Both the position numbers and the translations under genes were made by a program. This document shows, piece by piece, positions 1 to 8,688 of a stretch of 64,000 nucleotides of DNA. The notes beneath the pieces are model-generated. The model was not told the DNA's origin and searched no databases. It worked only from the letters and a program-made list of their open reading frames with translations. The DNA comes from Bettongia penicillata ogilbyi. Lineage: Eukaryota; Chordata; Mammalia; Diprotodontia; Potoroidae. Position 1 is the first letter of the stretch, and each line of letters begins with the position of its first letter. The stretch covers positions 5,544,715-5,608,714 of the forward strand of contig JAJHZJ010000009.1 of NCBI GenBank assembly GCA_023548195.1, in the 5' to 3' direction.

Positions 1-728
1 TCTGCTTGAAGAAGGAACCCACTACCCATCCCCACCCCCACCCCCCACTAAAGCAACATATTCTACTTTTGAACAACTCTGATCGTTACATCAAAGATAA
101 ATTTGCTTACTGGAAATGCCATCCAGCAGTGCCCAAAACATATGTTTCACCAAGTTTACCAACTATATCTTGGAGTACAGAAAGAATTTATGAATATGAT
201 TGCTGAGTCACTATGGCTGATCTTTGAAAATATGGTGAAGGGCTGTGGTATAAGAAAGAGGTAAATGTGACCCTAAATTTTTTTTTAAATCATGAATCCT
301 TCAAACTATAGGTTGGTGAGTTTGTTGTGGATTACTGGTATAATTTTAAATAAAATCTTTAAAGGGATGGTTTAGGGGTATTTAGAAATGGATATGATGA
401 TCACTAAAAGTTGGCATGACCATAGAAAAGAGGGCATACTAGATTAGCCTCATTTTCATTTCTGATAAGGTAACTAGATTGGCAAATCATGAAGATTAGA
501 CATAATATAACTAGATTTCAATAAAATCTCTCATGATATAGCCACACTGAATGGGTTAGCTAATACATCAAATGACAGAGTCTAGATCCAAAAAGACTTC
601 ACTTGGTTAGAATATTAAGACAAGGAAAATAAAATGTAATTGGAATAAATGTATATTTTGTATTCACATTTTTAAAAACTCAATTTCAAAAAGACAAGAT
701 GAAGAGGCATGGTTAGACAACAATTCTT
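1..728. other. No recognised feature
   Basis: This is AT-rich sequence with a short C-rich run (positions 28-50). No repeat family, exon or long open frame was recognised. Confidence 0.4.
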
Positions 729-746
729 TAAAAATGGGAATTTTAG
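729..746. repeat. Target-site duplication, left, of ERV retrocopy
   Basis: The 18 bp TAAAAATGGGAATTTTAG occurs here and again, perfectly, at 5773-5790. The left copy is preceded by CTT, so the junction reads TT/AAAAA like an L1 endonuclease site. Retroviral integrase makes duplications of only 4-6 bp. Confidence 0.9.
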
Positions 747-892
747 GCTCAGATTTAATCCAGTTCAGACTCCGTCTAGCTGGGATTCTATCTGGCCCAC
801 TTGTGAATACAAGCATTACAAATGCTTAGGCTCCTTAAGAGGTAACCCAATTTGGCAAATCTTTAATAAATTTTATTTTCTTTGGCTTTAAG
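747..892 (+). repeat. 5' R region of ERV retrocopy
   Basis: The segment matches 5596-5738 with roughly a dozen substitutions and one small indel over about 143 bp. It includes AATAAA at 865-870 and TTTCTTTGGCTTTA, after which this copy continues into U5 whereas the 3' copy runs into an A-rich tail. Confidence 0.85.
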
Positions 893-940
893 AAGGCTTG
901 AGTCAAATTCATTCGAGCACAACCAGGACTGTTGGTATAT
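893..940 (+). repeat. U5 of ERV retrocopy (approximate)
   Basis: This is sequence between the R polyadenylation point and a possible primer-binding site starting TGGGG at 941. It is absent from the 3' end, as expected if the insert is an RNA copy. The U5 end lacks a clear CA, so the right border is uncertain. Confidence 0.5.
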
Positions 941-958
941 TGGGGTCCCCGATCACCC
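941..958 (+). promoter_or_regulatory. Possible primer-binding site
   Basis: The sequence TGGGGTCCCCGATCACCC follows U5 and begins TGG, as all tRNA primer sites do. It does not match a tRNA end that I can name, and mutation may have obscured it. Confidence 0.3.
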
Positions 959-1390
959 CTCAACCTCATCATTTATGGTTCCCTGACGAGGAAAAGCTGC
1001 TCATCTCAAGTTCTTTTGCTAAAACTGGAAGGTATGTAAGCCTCCCCCTCTCCCTATCCCCTACTTGCTCTCCAAGCACCTTGGAAGTGAATTTTCAGAC
1101 CTGGCTTCAGGTCCCAGTATCAGGCAAAGTCTCTGAACTTTCTAGGCACTAGAGAGTTAGAGACTCAGGTTATTGGTCCAGTGGCTGTGTTTGAGGCCGT
1201 GGACCTGGGCATACCCTCCAAAGCACAATTCTCTGAACTTTCTGGGCACTAGAAGTTTAGAGAAACATCAGTTAAGTGGGTGCCCAATTATTTTTGTTCT
1301 CTTGTTTTTTGGTTTTTGGTTTTTTTCTCAAGGCTTACTTCAACGTCCTCCTTTAAGGAGGTGGGGGAACTTCCAGCCCCACGGCAAGAA
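959..1390 (+). repeat. ERV leader with a 100 bp spaced direct repeat
   Basis: This is untranslated leader between the primer site and the gag start. CTCTGAACTTTCT, the motif GGCACTAGA and nearby bases occur at 1131-1160 and again at 1231-1262, exactly 100 bp apart with a few differences. AAGGTATGTAAG near 1030-1040 resembles a splice donor and could be the one used for env mRNA. Confidence 0.55.
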
Positions 1391-1690
1391 ATGGGACAAA
1401 ATTCATCAATTCCAAAGAACTTGCCTTTGGGTTGCCTTTTACAAAATTGGAAAAAAATTAACTTCTCTAAAGATCTTAAAAAGAAAAAGTTGATATTCTT
1501 TTCCAACACACTTTGGCCTCAGTATCACCTGGAGGACAACCAAGTGTGGCCCATATTTGGGACCTTACAATGTAATATCCTTTTACAATTACAATTATAT
1601 TGCCTCCAAAAGGGAAAATGGATTAGAAATTCCTTTTTCAAGGGCCTTTGTCAAACTCTCTCAGGACCCCATTCTCAGAACAGATTGTAA
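1391..1690 (+). pseudogene. gag: gag, matrix (MA) portion of ERV, broken
   Basis: The open stretch starts with MGQNSS, the N-myristoylation signal of gammaretroviral Gag, in the context AAGAAATGG. About 100 codons follow, with a lysine-rich stretch at residues 24-38 and a WPIFGTLQ segment typical of class I matrix domains. It stops at 1688-1690 in frame 2, while the capsid part downstream is in frame 3, so at least one frameshift lies between. Matrix would direct Gag to the inner plasma membrane; this copy cannot make full Gag. Confidence 0.75.
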
Positions 1691-2252
1691 GATGCTTGTA
1701 GCTAGAGCTGTCCCACAAAAGGGAAATGGGGGTGAATTTGGATGTTTTAGATAACCCCCTGTTTATGGCTTCTAGGGTCTCAACCTCACCTCCTTCTCTA
1801 CCTCTGTTACTCCCATCCCAACACCCTCCCTCTCCTCTCCCCAACCTCTCCTGAGCCCTCCTCCAGCTCCCCAACCTCCTACTGCTCCCCCACCCCCCTG
1901 AGTCCTTCCACCTTCCCCTCAGCCACCTCTACCCCAACCTTTCCTTTACCCCAATCCCCCTCAATTCCTGCCTCATTTGCCTATTCTGTATCTCCTCCTG
2001 TGCCCCTCCCCTGCTCAGTAACCCCTGATCAGTTCCCACCACTGGGTTTGCTGCAGTGCCCCCCTCTGCAGCCCCTCTTGCTGGGGCAACACTCACTCAG
2101 GTCTCAAGCCCCACCCCTATGGCAGTCTCTACAGTATCACTGTCTATAACCCACCCCTCCTTGGGGACTTCACCTCAGGCCCCAACTATGGGCCTTGCTC
2201 TGCAGCCCCTCTTTCTGGGGCAACATTTGCTCAGGCCTTAGGCCTCACTCCC
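1691..2252 (+). pseudogene. gag: gag, proline-rich p12-like region, broken
   Basis: This is a C-rich, proline-coding stretch (runs of CCC, CCT and CCA) linking matrix and capsid remnants, as expected for the p12 or late-domain region of gammaretroviral Gag. No single frame is open throughout. A block starting TGCAGCCCCTCTT at 2067 recurs at 2201, a 134 bp spacing that is not a multiple of three. Confidence 0.55.
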
Positions 2253-3413
2253 ATGGCACACTCTGGGGCATCTCCCCCTTTGGTCCCTACTGTTCCTCAG
2301 GCACCAGTAGATCTTTCCCCTTGCCAACCAACTCCCCTGGCCCTGCAGCTTAATCCAGTTCAGCAGGCATTCCCCAGTCCCCACTGGGCCATCAGGGCTA
2401 TTTCCCTTGAGAGAAGTGCCTACTCCACCCACTGGGACAACCAGGGTGCATGTTCTGTTCTCTCTTTGGATCTCACCCAGATTAAAAGGAAACTGGGGAG
2501 ATACTCGGAAGACCCCACTAGGTTTACTGAGAGTTTTAGGGACATATCCCTACAATTTGAACTTTCTGGGAATGATTTACATATTCTTTTTTCTACCTGC
2601 TGTACAGTTGAAGAAAAGAGGAGAATCTGGGAACAAACTCAGAAGTATGGAGATAGTTTGGCAAGTAATGACCCCACAAAATACCCCCCTGGAACAGTGG
2701 CTCTTCCCTCTACTGATTCAGGATGGGATTATCAGAAGAGCGAGGATAGGGGAAAAAGGAATCGTATGGTATTTTGTTTGGTAGGGGGTCTAAAAACTGC
2801 ATTTATAAAGCAGGTAAATATTCAAAAGAATAAAGAGATTACTCAGGGAGAACAGGAGAACCCTGCCCTTTTCCAAGACAGGCTGATAGAGGTCATTTAA
2901 AAATACTCGAATTTAGATCCTGATTCTGTGGAAGGGGCAACGATCCTTAGTATGTATTTCATTAATCAGTCTGCCCCAAATATTAGGAGGAAACTACAGA
3001 AATTGACAATGGGACCCCAAACGCCTCAGGCCCAATTACTGGAGACAGCTTTTAGAGTCTTCAACAACAGAGACTTGGTCAAAGCAGAGGAAAAAGAACG
3101 AAAAGCCAGAGCTAGGGACAGAGAACATGCTCAGTTATTGGCTGCTGCCATAGCCAGGACAGGACCTGAGGGTATTCCTGGTAACTCAGGTAATGGTGGA
3201 TCCTGCTTTCAATGCCACAAGGAGGGCCAGTGGTCTAAGGAATTCCTCTCTAGGGCGCTCCCCCGGAGGAAGTTTCCAGGACTGACACCTCCAGGACAGT
3301 GCCCAATATGTGACCAAGAGGGACATTGGAGGAAGGACTGTCCTCAAGGTCAGAAAAGTGGTGGAACCTTCCCTCAGTACCCTGTCCTTCAGTCCTCTCA
3401 GGACTCGGAATGA
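2253..3413 (+). pseudogene. gag: gag, capsid and nucleocapsid of ERV, one internal stop
   Basis: Frame 3 is open from about 2253 to 3413 except for one TAA at 2898-2900. The capsid part has an ITQGEQENPALFQDRL-type segment resembling the major homology region (near residues 195-212 of this stretch) and INQSAPNIRRKLQKL after the stop. A charged helix rich in Glu, Lys and Arg follows. The nucleocapsid has two CCHC knuckles: the first reads CFQCHKEGQWSKEF and has lost its His and last Cys, while the second, CPICDQEGHWRKDC, is intact. The frame ends with TGA at 3411-3413, and the protease continues in the same frame beyond it. Confidence 0.8.
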
Positions 3414-3803
3414 TGGGACAACCCAGGGCGTGGCAGCGCTCCCACTTTCTCCATCTCCCTTGCAGAGCCCTGGGCGGATGTCGAGGTCAGAGGTAAGATT
3501 ACCCGATTTATGATTGATATGGGGGCAACATTCTCTGTTCTAACTAATTACTCTGGCCCTACTCGTCCCTCCACCTGTCGGGTTGTGGGGATAGAAGGGA
3601 AAACTAAGGGATGTCGAGAGACATACCCCCTCCCCTGCTTGTTTGAGGATCTGTTGTTTAAACACTCCTTCCTTATGCCCTCCTCTGACCCTGCCTCCTT
3701 GTTGGGAAGGGACCTGATGGTGAAATTGGGGAGCCAACTTTCTCTAGTTAAACCTCCTATCTCCCTTTGCCTTTGTTCACTATGTCTTCCCCAGTTTGCT
3801 TGA
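3414..3803 (+). pseudogene. pro: pro (aspartic protease) of ERV, active site altered
   Basis: This region is in the same frame as gag, directly after the gag stop codon, the arrangement of gammaretroviruses that reach pro-pol by stop-codon read-through. The active-site segment reads FMIDMGATFSVL: the family's catalytic triad is Asp-Thr/Ser-Gly, and here the middle residue is Met (ATG), which an ACG to ATG CpG transition would explain. GRDLM near residue 103 matches the conserved C-terminal GRDLL-type segment. The domain is about 100 residues, close to normal length, but the altered site predicts no activity. Confidence 0.75.
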
Positions 3804-4114
3804 CAGTGTGGGAGACAGTCAGGCCAAACATTTGGGACACTGGAATTCCAGAGAGAGCTACTTCTGTCACCCCAGTCACTGTTAATCTCCCAGACCCTAA
3901 AGTGCTCCCCCATCTCAGCCAGTATCTGATAAAGCCTGAGACCTGGGAAGGACTACAATCTTTAACTGAAAAATTCCTTAAGTATAAAATCCTTGTCCCT
4001 TGTTTATGTCCATGCAACACTACAATCCTTCCCACAAGAAGGCCTAATGGAGAATACTCACAATTGATTTTTGCTTTTGAATGTACTTTTCCTGGGGAAT
4101 CAAGTTCATATTAG
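3767..4114 (+). pseudogene. pol: pol, reverse transcriptase N-terminal part, frameshifted
   Basis: Frame 2 encodes fingers-domain sequence with VNLPDPKVLPHLSQYL, GLQSLTEKFLKYKILVPC and TTILPTRRPNGEYSQL, in the order expected for a class I ERV reverse transcriptase. It is out of frame with the protease upstream. Homology breaks off near 4110, where several hundred bases of the palm domain appear to be missing. Confidence 0.7.
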
Positions 4115-4480
4115 CGAACATGGACAGGCTTGCCCCAAAGCTTTTGAGATAACCCTCATGTGTTTGGCCAGGCTTTGGGAAGGGATTTAAGGCACCTGAA
4201 ACTAGCAGGCAGTAGCTTAATTCAGTATGTGCATGATATTCTTATTTGTAGCCCCACCTAGGAGGCTTGCTGCTTGGCTGCTGCCACAGAAGCCGTTAAT
4301 TTCCTAGGCATTTGAGGCTATAGGGTCTCTTGGAACAAAGTCCAGAGAGCATGCCAGTCCACAAGGTGCCTGGACCATGAACTCATACCCACCTCTCTCT
4401 CCTTAACCTCTGAGAGAAAAAGGACAATCCTGTCTATCCCTGGTCCAGCCACTAAGAAACAAGTTCAAGTATTTCTAGAA
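4115..4480 (+). pseudogene. pol: pol, reverse transcriptase palm remnant with YVHD
   Basis: Fragments in more than one frame include the catalytic loop, here QYVHDIL (Tyr-Val-His-Asp at 4226-4237). The family needs two adjacent aspartates (YxDD), and the first is His, so the enzyme is dead. Further on, EAVNFLGI and YRVSWNKVQ resemble the primer-grip side, with stop codons between them. Confidence 0.65.
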
Positions 4481-4860
4481 ATGACTGGCTTTTGTAGACT
4501 CTGGATTCCTAATTTTGATTTTATTGCTAAACACCTTTATGACCCTACTCAGGCCACTGACTCAGACCAGGCTAAAGTTTTTGAGACTCTGAGAACTAAT
4601 TTGACCACCACTCCATCACTAAACCTACCCAATCTGGGAAAACCTTTCACTCTGTATGTTGATGAAAGGAGAAGACAGGCTTTGGGAGTCTTAACCCATT
4701 CCTTAGGACCTGACCCCAGGTCAGTTTATGTTTTTATTTACTCAAAATATGCTTTCCATATTCTACATGCCCATGGAGCAATCTGGAAAGAAAGGGGCTA
4801 TCTGACAGCAAAAAACTCCCCTATCAAACATGCCCTTCTATGTTTTGGCCTTGCCATAGT
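4481..4860 (+). pseudogene. pol: pol, RT connection and RNase H remnant
   Basis: Frame 2 is open from MTGFCRLWIPNF, a highly conserved thumb/connection segment, through FTLYVDERRRQALGVLTHSLGP. It then jumps, near 4725, to the C-terminal part of RNase H (YAFHILHAHGAIWKERG). The N-terminal half of RNase H with its first catalytic residues is missing. After about 4850 homology to pol ends; the whole of integrase is absent. Confidence 0.7.
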
Positions 4861-5191
4861 CATCTTTGATTCTGTCCAGAAAAATTATCTTTTATGCCAG
4901 GGAAACTCTCTTTTCTTTATACTCCTTTTGTGCCTGTTTGGTGTGTGTGTGCCAGGTTCATCTTTTCCAGGGTGCAAGCCATCAACTTCCAGATGACAAC
5001 CCAACCTCCATCTGAACCCTAGGTCTCCAGTCCACTGGACCTGGCACGGCCCAGGTTCTGAAGTCTGACCCCTTGAACAGGACACATCAGAGCAGGAACA
5101 GCTCTGCACCCCTTACCAGCAGGAAGAAGTTTCAGAAGCTGAGACCTTCGCCCTTTACCCCAAAAGAATTTGGGTTCATTCCCTTCAGTAA
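4861..5191 (+). pseudogene. env: Probable env C-terminal remnant
   Basis: Frame 2 continues into a hydrophobic run (FFILLLCLFGVCV) that could be the transmembrane anchor, then two in-frame stops, then FALYPKRIWVHSLQ ending at a TAA (5189-5191) directly before the polypurine tract. This position is where env ends in simple retroviruses. Surface subunit and most of the transmembrane subunit are absent. The call rests on position more than on motif. Confidence 0.45.
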
Positions 5192-5196
5192 GGGAA
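5191..5196 (+). promoter_or_regulatory. Polypurine tract (plus-strand primer)
   Basis: AGGGAA immediately precedes TGATGGGG, which is taken as the start of U3. It is short and probably eroded. Confidence 0.5.
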
Positions 5197-5595
5197 TGAT
5201 GGGGTTCAGGCTCTGGGAATTTCCTTGAGCTCCCCTGGAATCTCCTCACTTAACCTGGCTTTTCATACTCAAATTGAGCTCTCCTTGTATCTCCTCACAG
5301 AATCTGGCTTTTCATACTCAAATCTGTGACCACTGTCTGTTATCTCTTGATTGCCTCACCAGCTTCCCACCTAGGCGCCCCCTAATATAACCGTAACCCT
5401 AACCCTAAATCTCCTGATAACCTCCAACTGTTTCCAGCCTTTGACCCTCCTTGGATTCCCTCCTTGGACTTCTCCTCTAGACGCTTCCTAAACCCCTCCT
5501 CCCATCCTGGACTACCAGACCACCCCCATCCACACCCCCTAGATTCCTCCTATAGTCTTTTCTGTATTTAAGTTCCATCTTGCCTCCATGAAGGC
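5197..5595 (+). promoter_or_regulatory. U3 of the 3' LTR in ERV retrocopy
   Basis: About 400 bp, C- and T-rich, present only at the 3' end. It contains an imperfect 35 bp direct repeat (5240-5274 and 5289-5323, period 49 bp, common part CTGGCTTTTCATACTCAAAT), a usual place for retroviral enhancers. TAACCCTAACCCTAAA at 5394-5409 is a chance-length telomere-like motif. A TATA-like TATTTAAG lies at 5565-5572. Confidence 0.7.
5565..5572 (+). promoter_or_regulatory. TATA-like box of ERV U3
   Basis: TATTTAAG lies about 31 nt upstream of 5596, the point that aligns with the first base of the 5' R copy. This spacing places the transcription start exactly where the retrocopy begins. Confidence 0.65.
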
Positions 5596-5738
5596 ACTCA
5601 GATTCAATCCAGCCCAGACTCTGTCTAGCTGGGATTCTATCTGGCCCGCTTGTGAATACAAGCATTACAAATGCATAGGCTCCTTAAGAGCCACCCCTAT
5701 TTGGCAAATCTTTAATAAACTTTGTTTTCTTTGGCTTT
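5596..5738 (+). repeat. 3' R region of ERV retrocopy with poly(A) signal
   Basis: Aligned to 747-892. AATAAA is at 5714-5719, and the sequence turns into an A-rich tail 20 nt later at TTTGGCTTTA. No U5 follows. Confidence 0.85.
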
Positions 5739-5772
5739 AAAAAAATAAAATAAATTTTAAAAAATAAATAAA
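5739..5772 (+). repeat. A-rich tail of ERV retrocopy
   Basis: 34 bp of A interrupted by T (AAAAATAAAATAAATT and similar) between the R end and the right target duplication. It is interpreted as a decayed poly(A) tail. Confidence 0.8.
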
Positions 5773-5790
5773 TAAAAATGGGAATTTTAG
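5773..5790. repeat. Target-site duplication, right, of ERV retrocopy
   Basis: A perfect 18 bp copy of 729-746. Confidence 0.9.
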
Positions 5791-7680
5791 TAGATTGCCA
5801 TAATGAGTCAACAACACAACATGGTAGGCAACAGCTAGTGCTAACACAGGCAGCATTAAGAGAGGCATAATGCCAAGGAGGAGTGATATAACCGTTCTAC
5901 TTTGCCCTACTCAAACTCCAACTGAAGTTCTATGTTTAGTACTGAGGAGAACATTTTAGGAAAGACAGGAAGGGAGGGAGGAAGGAAGGGAAAGAAGGAG
6001 GTAGAGAAGAAAAGCAAGACAGTCCTTGCTCCCAAGGAGTTTGCTTTCTGATAGAGGAAGACAACACATAGAGGAAATTTCAGCCATAATTTGGATGGAA
6101 AAACCATATATTCCTTAGGATGCAACCACAAAGCAGATGATAATTCATCTTCTTTAATATTATTTTCATTAATAAAATCATATTGGTTTCTGATGTTGAA
6201 CTATTTGACAGCACCACAGACTTTGGTGGCCAGAATTTTCTTTTCCAGGTCTTCAGGAAATGTCGGCTGAGGAGGTGGGAGCTAAAGCTCCTTTAGAGAA
6301 AGTTGACAGGTTTGCATCTCTACAAGGGAGGCTTCCTTATGGCTTTGGGGGGCTAGAAATGGGGCCAGTGGTCTGAGGGGTGCTGCTGTTTCTGGCATGC
6401 CCATTGGCAACAGCTGTGGCATTGGATCAGTGGTTAATCAGCAGAGATGGGAATTGCAGACCACTCCTCAATAATAGTTGCCAGGGCCAAGACAAAACCA
6501 AGGTCAGTGGACTGGAAGGGCTCTTGGACTCAGGGTCCTGGACTGTCTCTACCAGGAATTAAGTGATTCAACTCAGCTCTTTTCTCTCTTTCAGGATATC
6601 ATTCTGCTTTAGCTAATCTGCCTTGCCTGTCCCATTAGTGGCAAATACAATTGGTAGTGATGGAGATGGTGGGGTCTTTCTCCACAAGCATTGTTCCCCT
6701 TGATGACAGCTCCCAGGTCAAGGCTGGAAGACCAGGAATGGTGGTCTGGGGGCAGGGCAAGGGGAAGAGGGAATTGACACTGCAATCCTTCATACTGTTT
6801 CACTTACTTCCTAAAAGTAGAACAGGTTTCCTCAAGGAGGTTCAGCTTCCTCCCTTCACTGGAGATCTCTAAGTAGAAGCTGGACTTGTCAGGAGTAGAG
6901 ATGATTCTGGGATCAGATGATATCTGAGCTGTGATTATCTTTTTTCTATCTTTATTTTCCCTGACAGCTAGCCTCTAAGTCTTTCACTCTTTTGTGGTTC
7001 ATTTGAGAAGTCATCCAGCTTTCCCACATCCCTTCTAATCAATTGTTTGCATCTATATATGGGCAGTCCCTTTATCAACTGGCTTTGATAGAAACTGCTT
7101 TCTGTTAAAGGGCATGAAGTTCCAAACAAATCTCAGAACATAACTTTTATGAATATATTTAAGCAAAGCATAATGAGACATAAAGTGGTTTCTCCACAGA
7201 GGAATAAAAGTAATGGGTTTTTTTTCTTAATTCTAGCTTCAGGAAATCTACCTGAGAGCTCCATTTATGTAAGTACTGCCAACTCTACCACAACCCTCTC
7301 ATTTAATCCTAGAGGTAATTGGAATAGGTCCAACAAGTATTGACCTTTATTATTGAATTCTCATCACACATATTTACCACATACAATCACTTACTATCTT
7401 GCCTACTCTATGTTCAGTGTCATTAAAAATCAATAGTCTCATCTTGAAATGCCCTCATTTGGAGCTAGGGAGGGTTGTCAATTGCTTCTTGAAGGTAAGA
7501 AGGGAGATAATCATCTATCCAGAAATATAGACAGGGCTTAGATTCCGATATGAAAAACAACCAGAGCATGGAAAAATAGTTCATTGCTAACCTAACAGAA
7601 AAGCTAGGAATATGGGTGTACTAAAACCTGCTTATTCTGTTAGAAATGCTCTGTAGGCAGCCACGGCACAGTGGTAAGAA
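5791..7680. other. Unassigned intronic sequence
   Basis: No exon or clear repeat family was recognised. A purine-rich GGAA/GGGA stretch lies at 5965-6005. Open frames here are short and lack any recognisable domain. Confidence 0.4.
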
Positions 7681-7686
7681 TGCAGA

Positions 7687-7770
7687 ATGGGAATGAATCG
7701 ACAAATATTTGTTAAATACTTTCTATGTGCCACACACTGGGCAGGACGCTAGGGATACAAATATAAAATA
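7687..7770 (-). repeat. L2 LINE 3' end fragment
   Basis: The stretch AAATATTTGTTAAATAC...CTATGTGCCACACACTGGGCAGGACGCTAGGGATACAAA is the reverse complement of the conserved L2 3' terminus (GTGCCTGGCACATAGTAGG...AATAAAT). Confidence 0.6.
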
Positions 7771-7794
7771 CAAGTATAACTAATGGAATTAGGG

Positions 7795-7960
7795 GTTGGC
7801 TCTTACCATGCTGCTTACTACATGGGTGGCACTAGGCAAGTCACTTAACCTCTGGGCTTTCTCTTTTGTAAAATGAAGAGGATGGTCTCTGAATCATCTC
7901 TTAAATTGCTTCTAATTTTAAGTCATATGAGCCAAATTTGGATTTCATATTCCAGTTCTC
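7795..7960 (+). repeat. MIR SINE fragment
   Basis: Contains GGCAAGTCACTTAACCTCTGGGC and TTGTAAAATGAAGAGGATGG, matching the MIR core in sense orientation. Confidence 0.6.
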
Positions 7961-8688
7961 TATTACTAAAACCCTGTGCCAGAACTAGAGACAGATAACG
8001 GAGCTCCAACACACCTACTCCAGGAAAAACATGAAATTTACACCAGACCAAATAATAATCATGAAATCCAGTGAGAAACCACAATAACTAACTTCTCATA
8101 CCACAAAACTGCACCAAAAAGTCAAACAAAACCTGCAAGCACAAATAAAGAAGACCTTCCCAACAGGTAAATAAACTGAGCAGACTCCCAGGACAACCAG
8201 ACTAAACCAGAGTAACCCACAAGGCTCCAAGCCCTGAGGCAGTAACAACAAAGGATTCCACCAAGAAAGCCCCAGGGTATAGACCTTGGATACCCCAAGG
8301 GGCTCTACTGCAGATGCTCCCAGGTTGAGGGGCTCCAAGGTCCCCATTACTCTGTCCTGAGATGTCAGAGAGGAATCTGAAAAACCTGAGGAGACTGACT
8401 TGGAGGAGAAGGAATACAGGTGACCCAGGGCAAGACCAAGCAGGGATGATCTCACTGAAAAGTGCCTCAGAGAATGGAGTCTGGCCCTGGAATAAACCTC
8501 CAAATCAGGAACTAAAACTAGAGAGATCAATTAAGGAGTAGATCCAGAGGTCCCCAAATGAGGGAAAGAGTAACCCTGAAACATTTACAAGCAAAGATTC
8601 AAATGGGAAAAAATGGATTTCCCTTAAGGGCTACATGAAAACACACAAGAAATGAAACAAAAGACAAAAACTCTGAAAGAATTGGAAG
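7961..8688 (+). mobile_element. Unclassified older retroelement, left part
   Basis: The sequence has the look of a transposon-derived untranslated or ORF region: few stops on the minus strand at 8096-8530 and A-rich plus-strand stretches. I cannot assign a family. It is split by the L1 insertion at 8689 and resumes at 9925, since the 13 bp at 8676-8688 is duplicated on the far side. Confidence 0.35.
8676..8688. repeat. Target-site duplication, left, of ORF2-less L1
   Basis: AAAGAATTGGAAG, repeated perfectly at 9912-9924. Confidence 0.85.

Larger units (their letters stand above)
747..5772 (+). mobile_element. Processed (L1-retrotransposed) class I endogenous retrovirus
   Basis: This is a defective gammaretrovirus-like element in the order R, U5, leader, gag, pro, pol fragments, env tail remnant, U3, R, A-rich tail. 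It begins at the start of R, about 31 nt downstream of where the TATA-like box lies in its own 3' U3, and ends at the R polyadenylation site followed by an A-rich tail. Each end is therefore that of the viral RNA, not of a provirus: there is no U3 on the left and no U5 on the right. The 18 bp duplication and TT/AAAAA target fit L1-mediated insertion. Integrase and nearly all env are missing, reading frames are broken, and key enzyme residues are mutated, so it is non-functional. Confidence 0.88.

Noticed and set aside
941..958. Firm assignment of the ERV primer tRNA
   Set aside because: Begins TGG and is in the right place, but does not match a named tRNA end well, so only a low-confidence feature is given.
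5394..5409. Interstitial telomere repeat
   Set aside because: Only about two and a half units, inside a retroviral U3; too short to indicate a fusion or telomere healing.
8096..8530. 144-codon minus-strand open frame as a gene
   Set aside because: Lies in an old retroelement; no recognisable domain and the sequence reads as antisense of a repeat.
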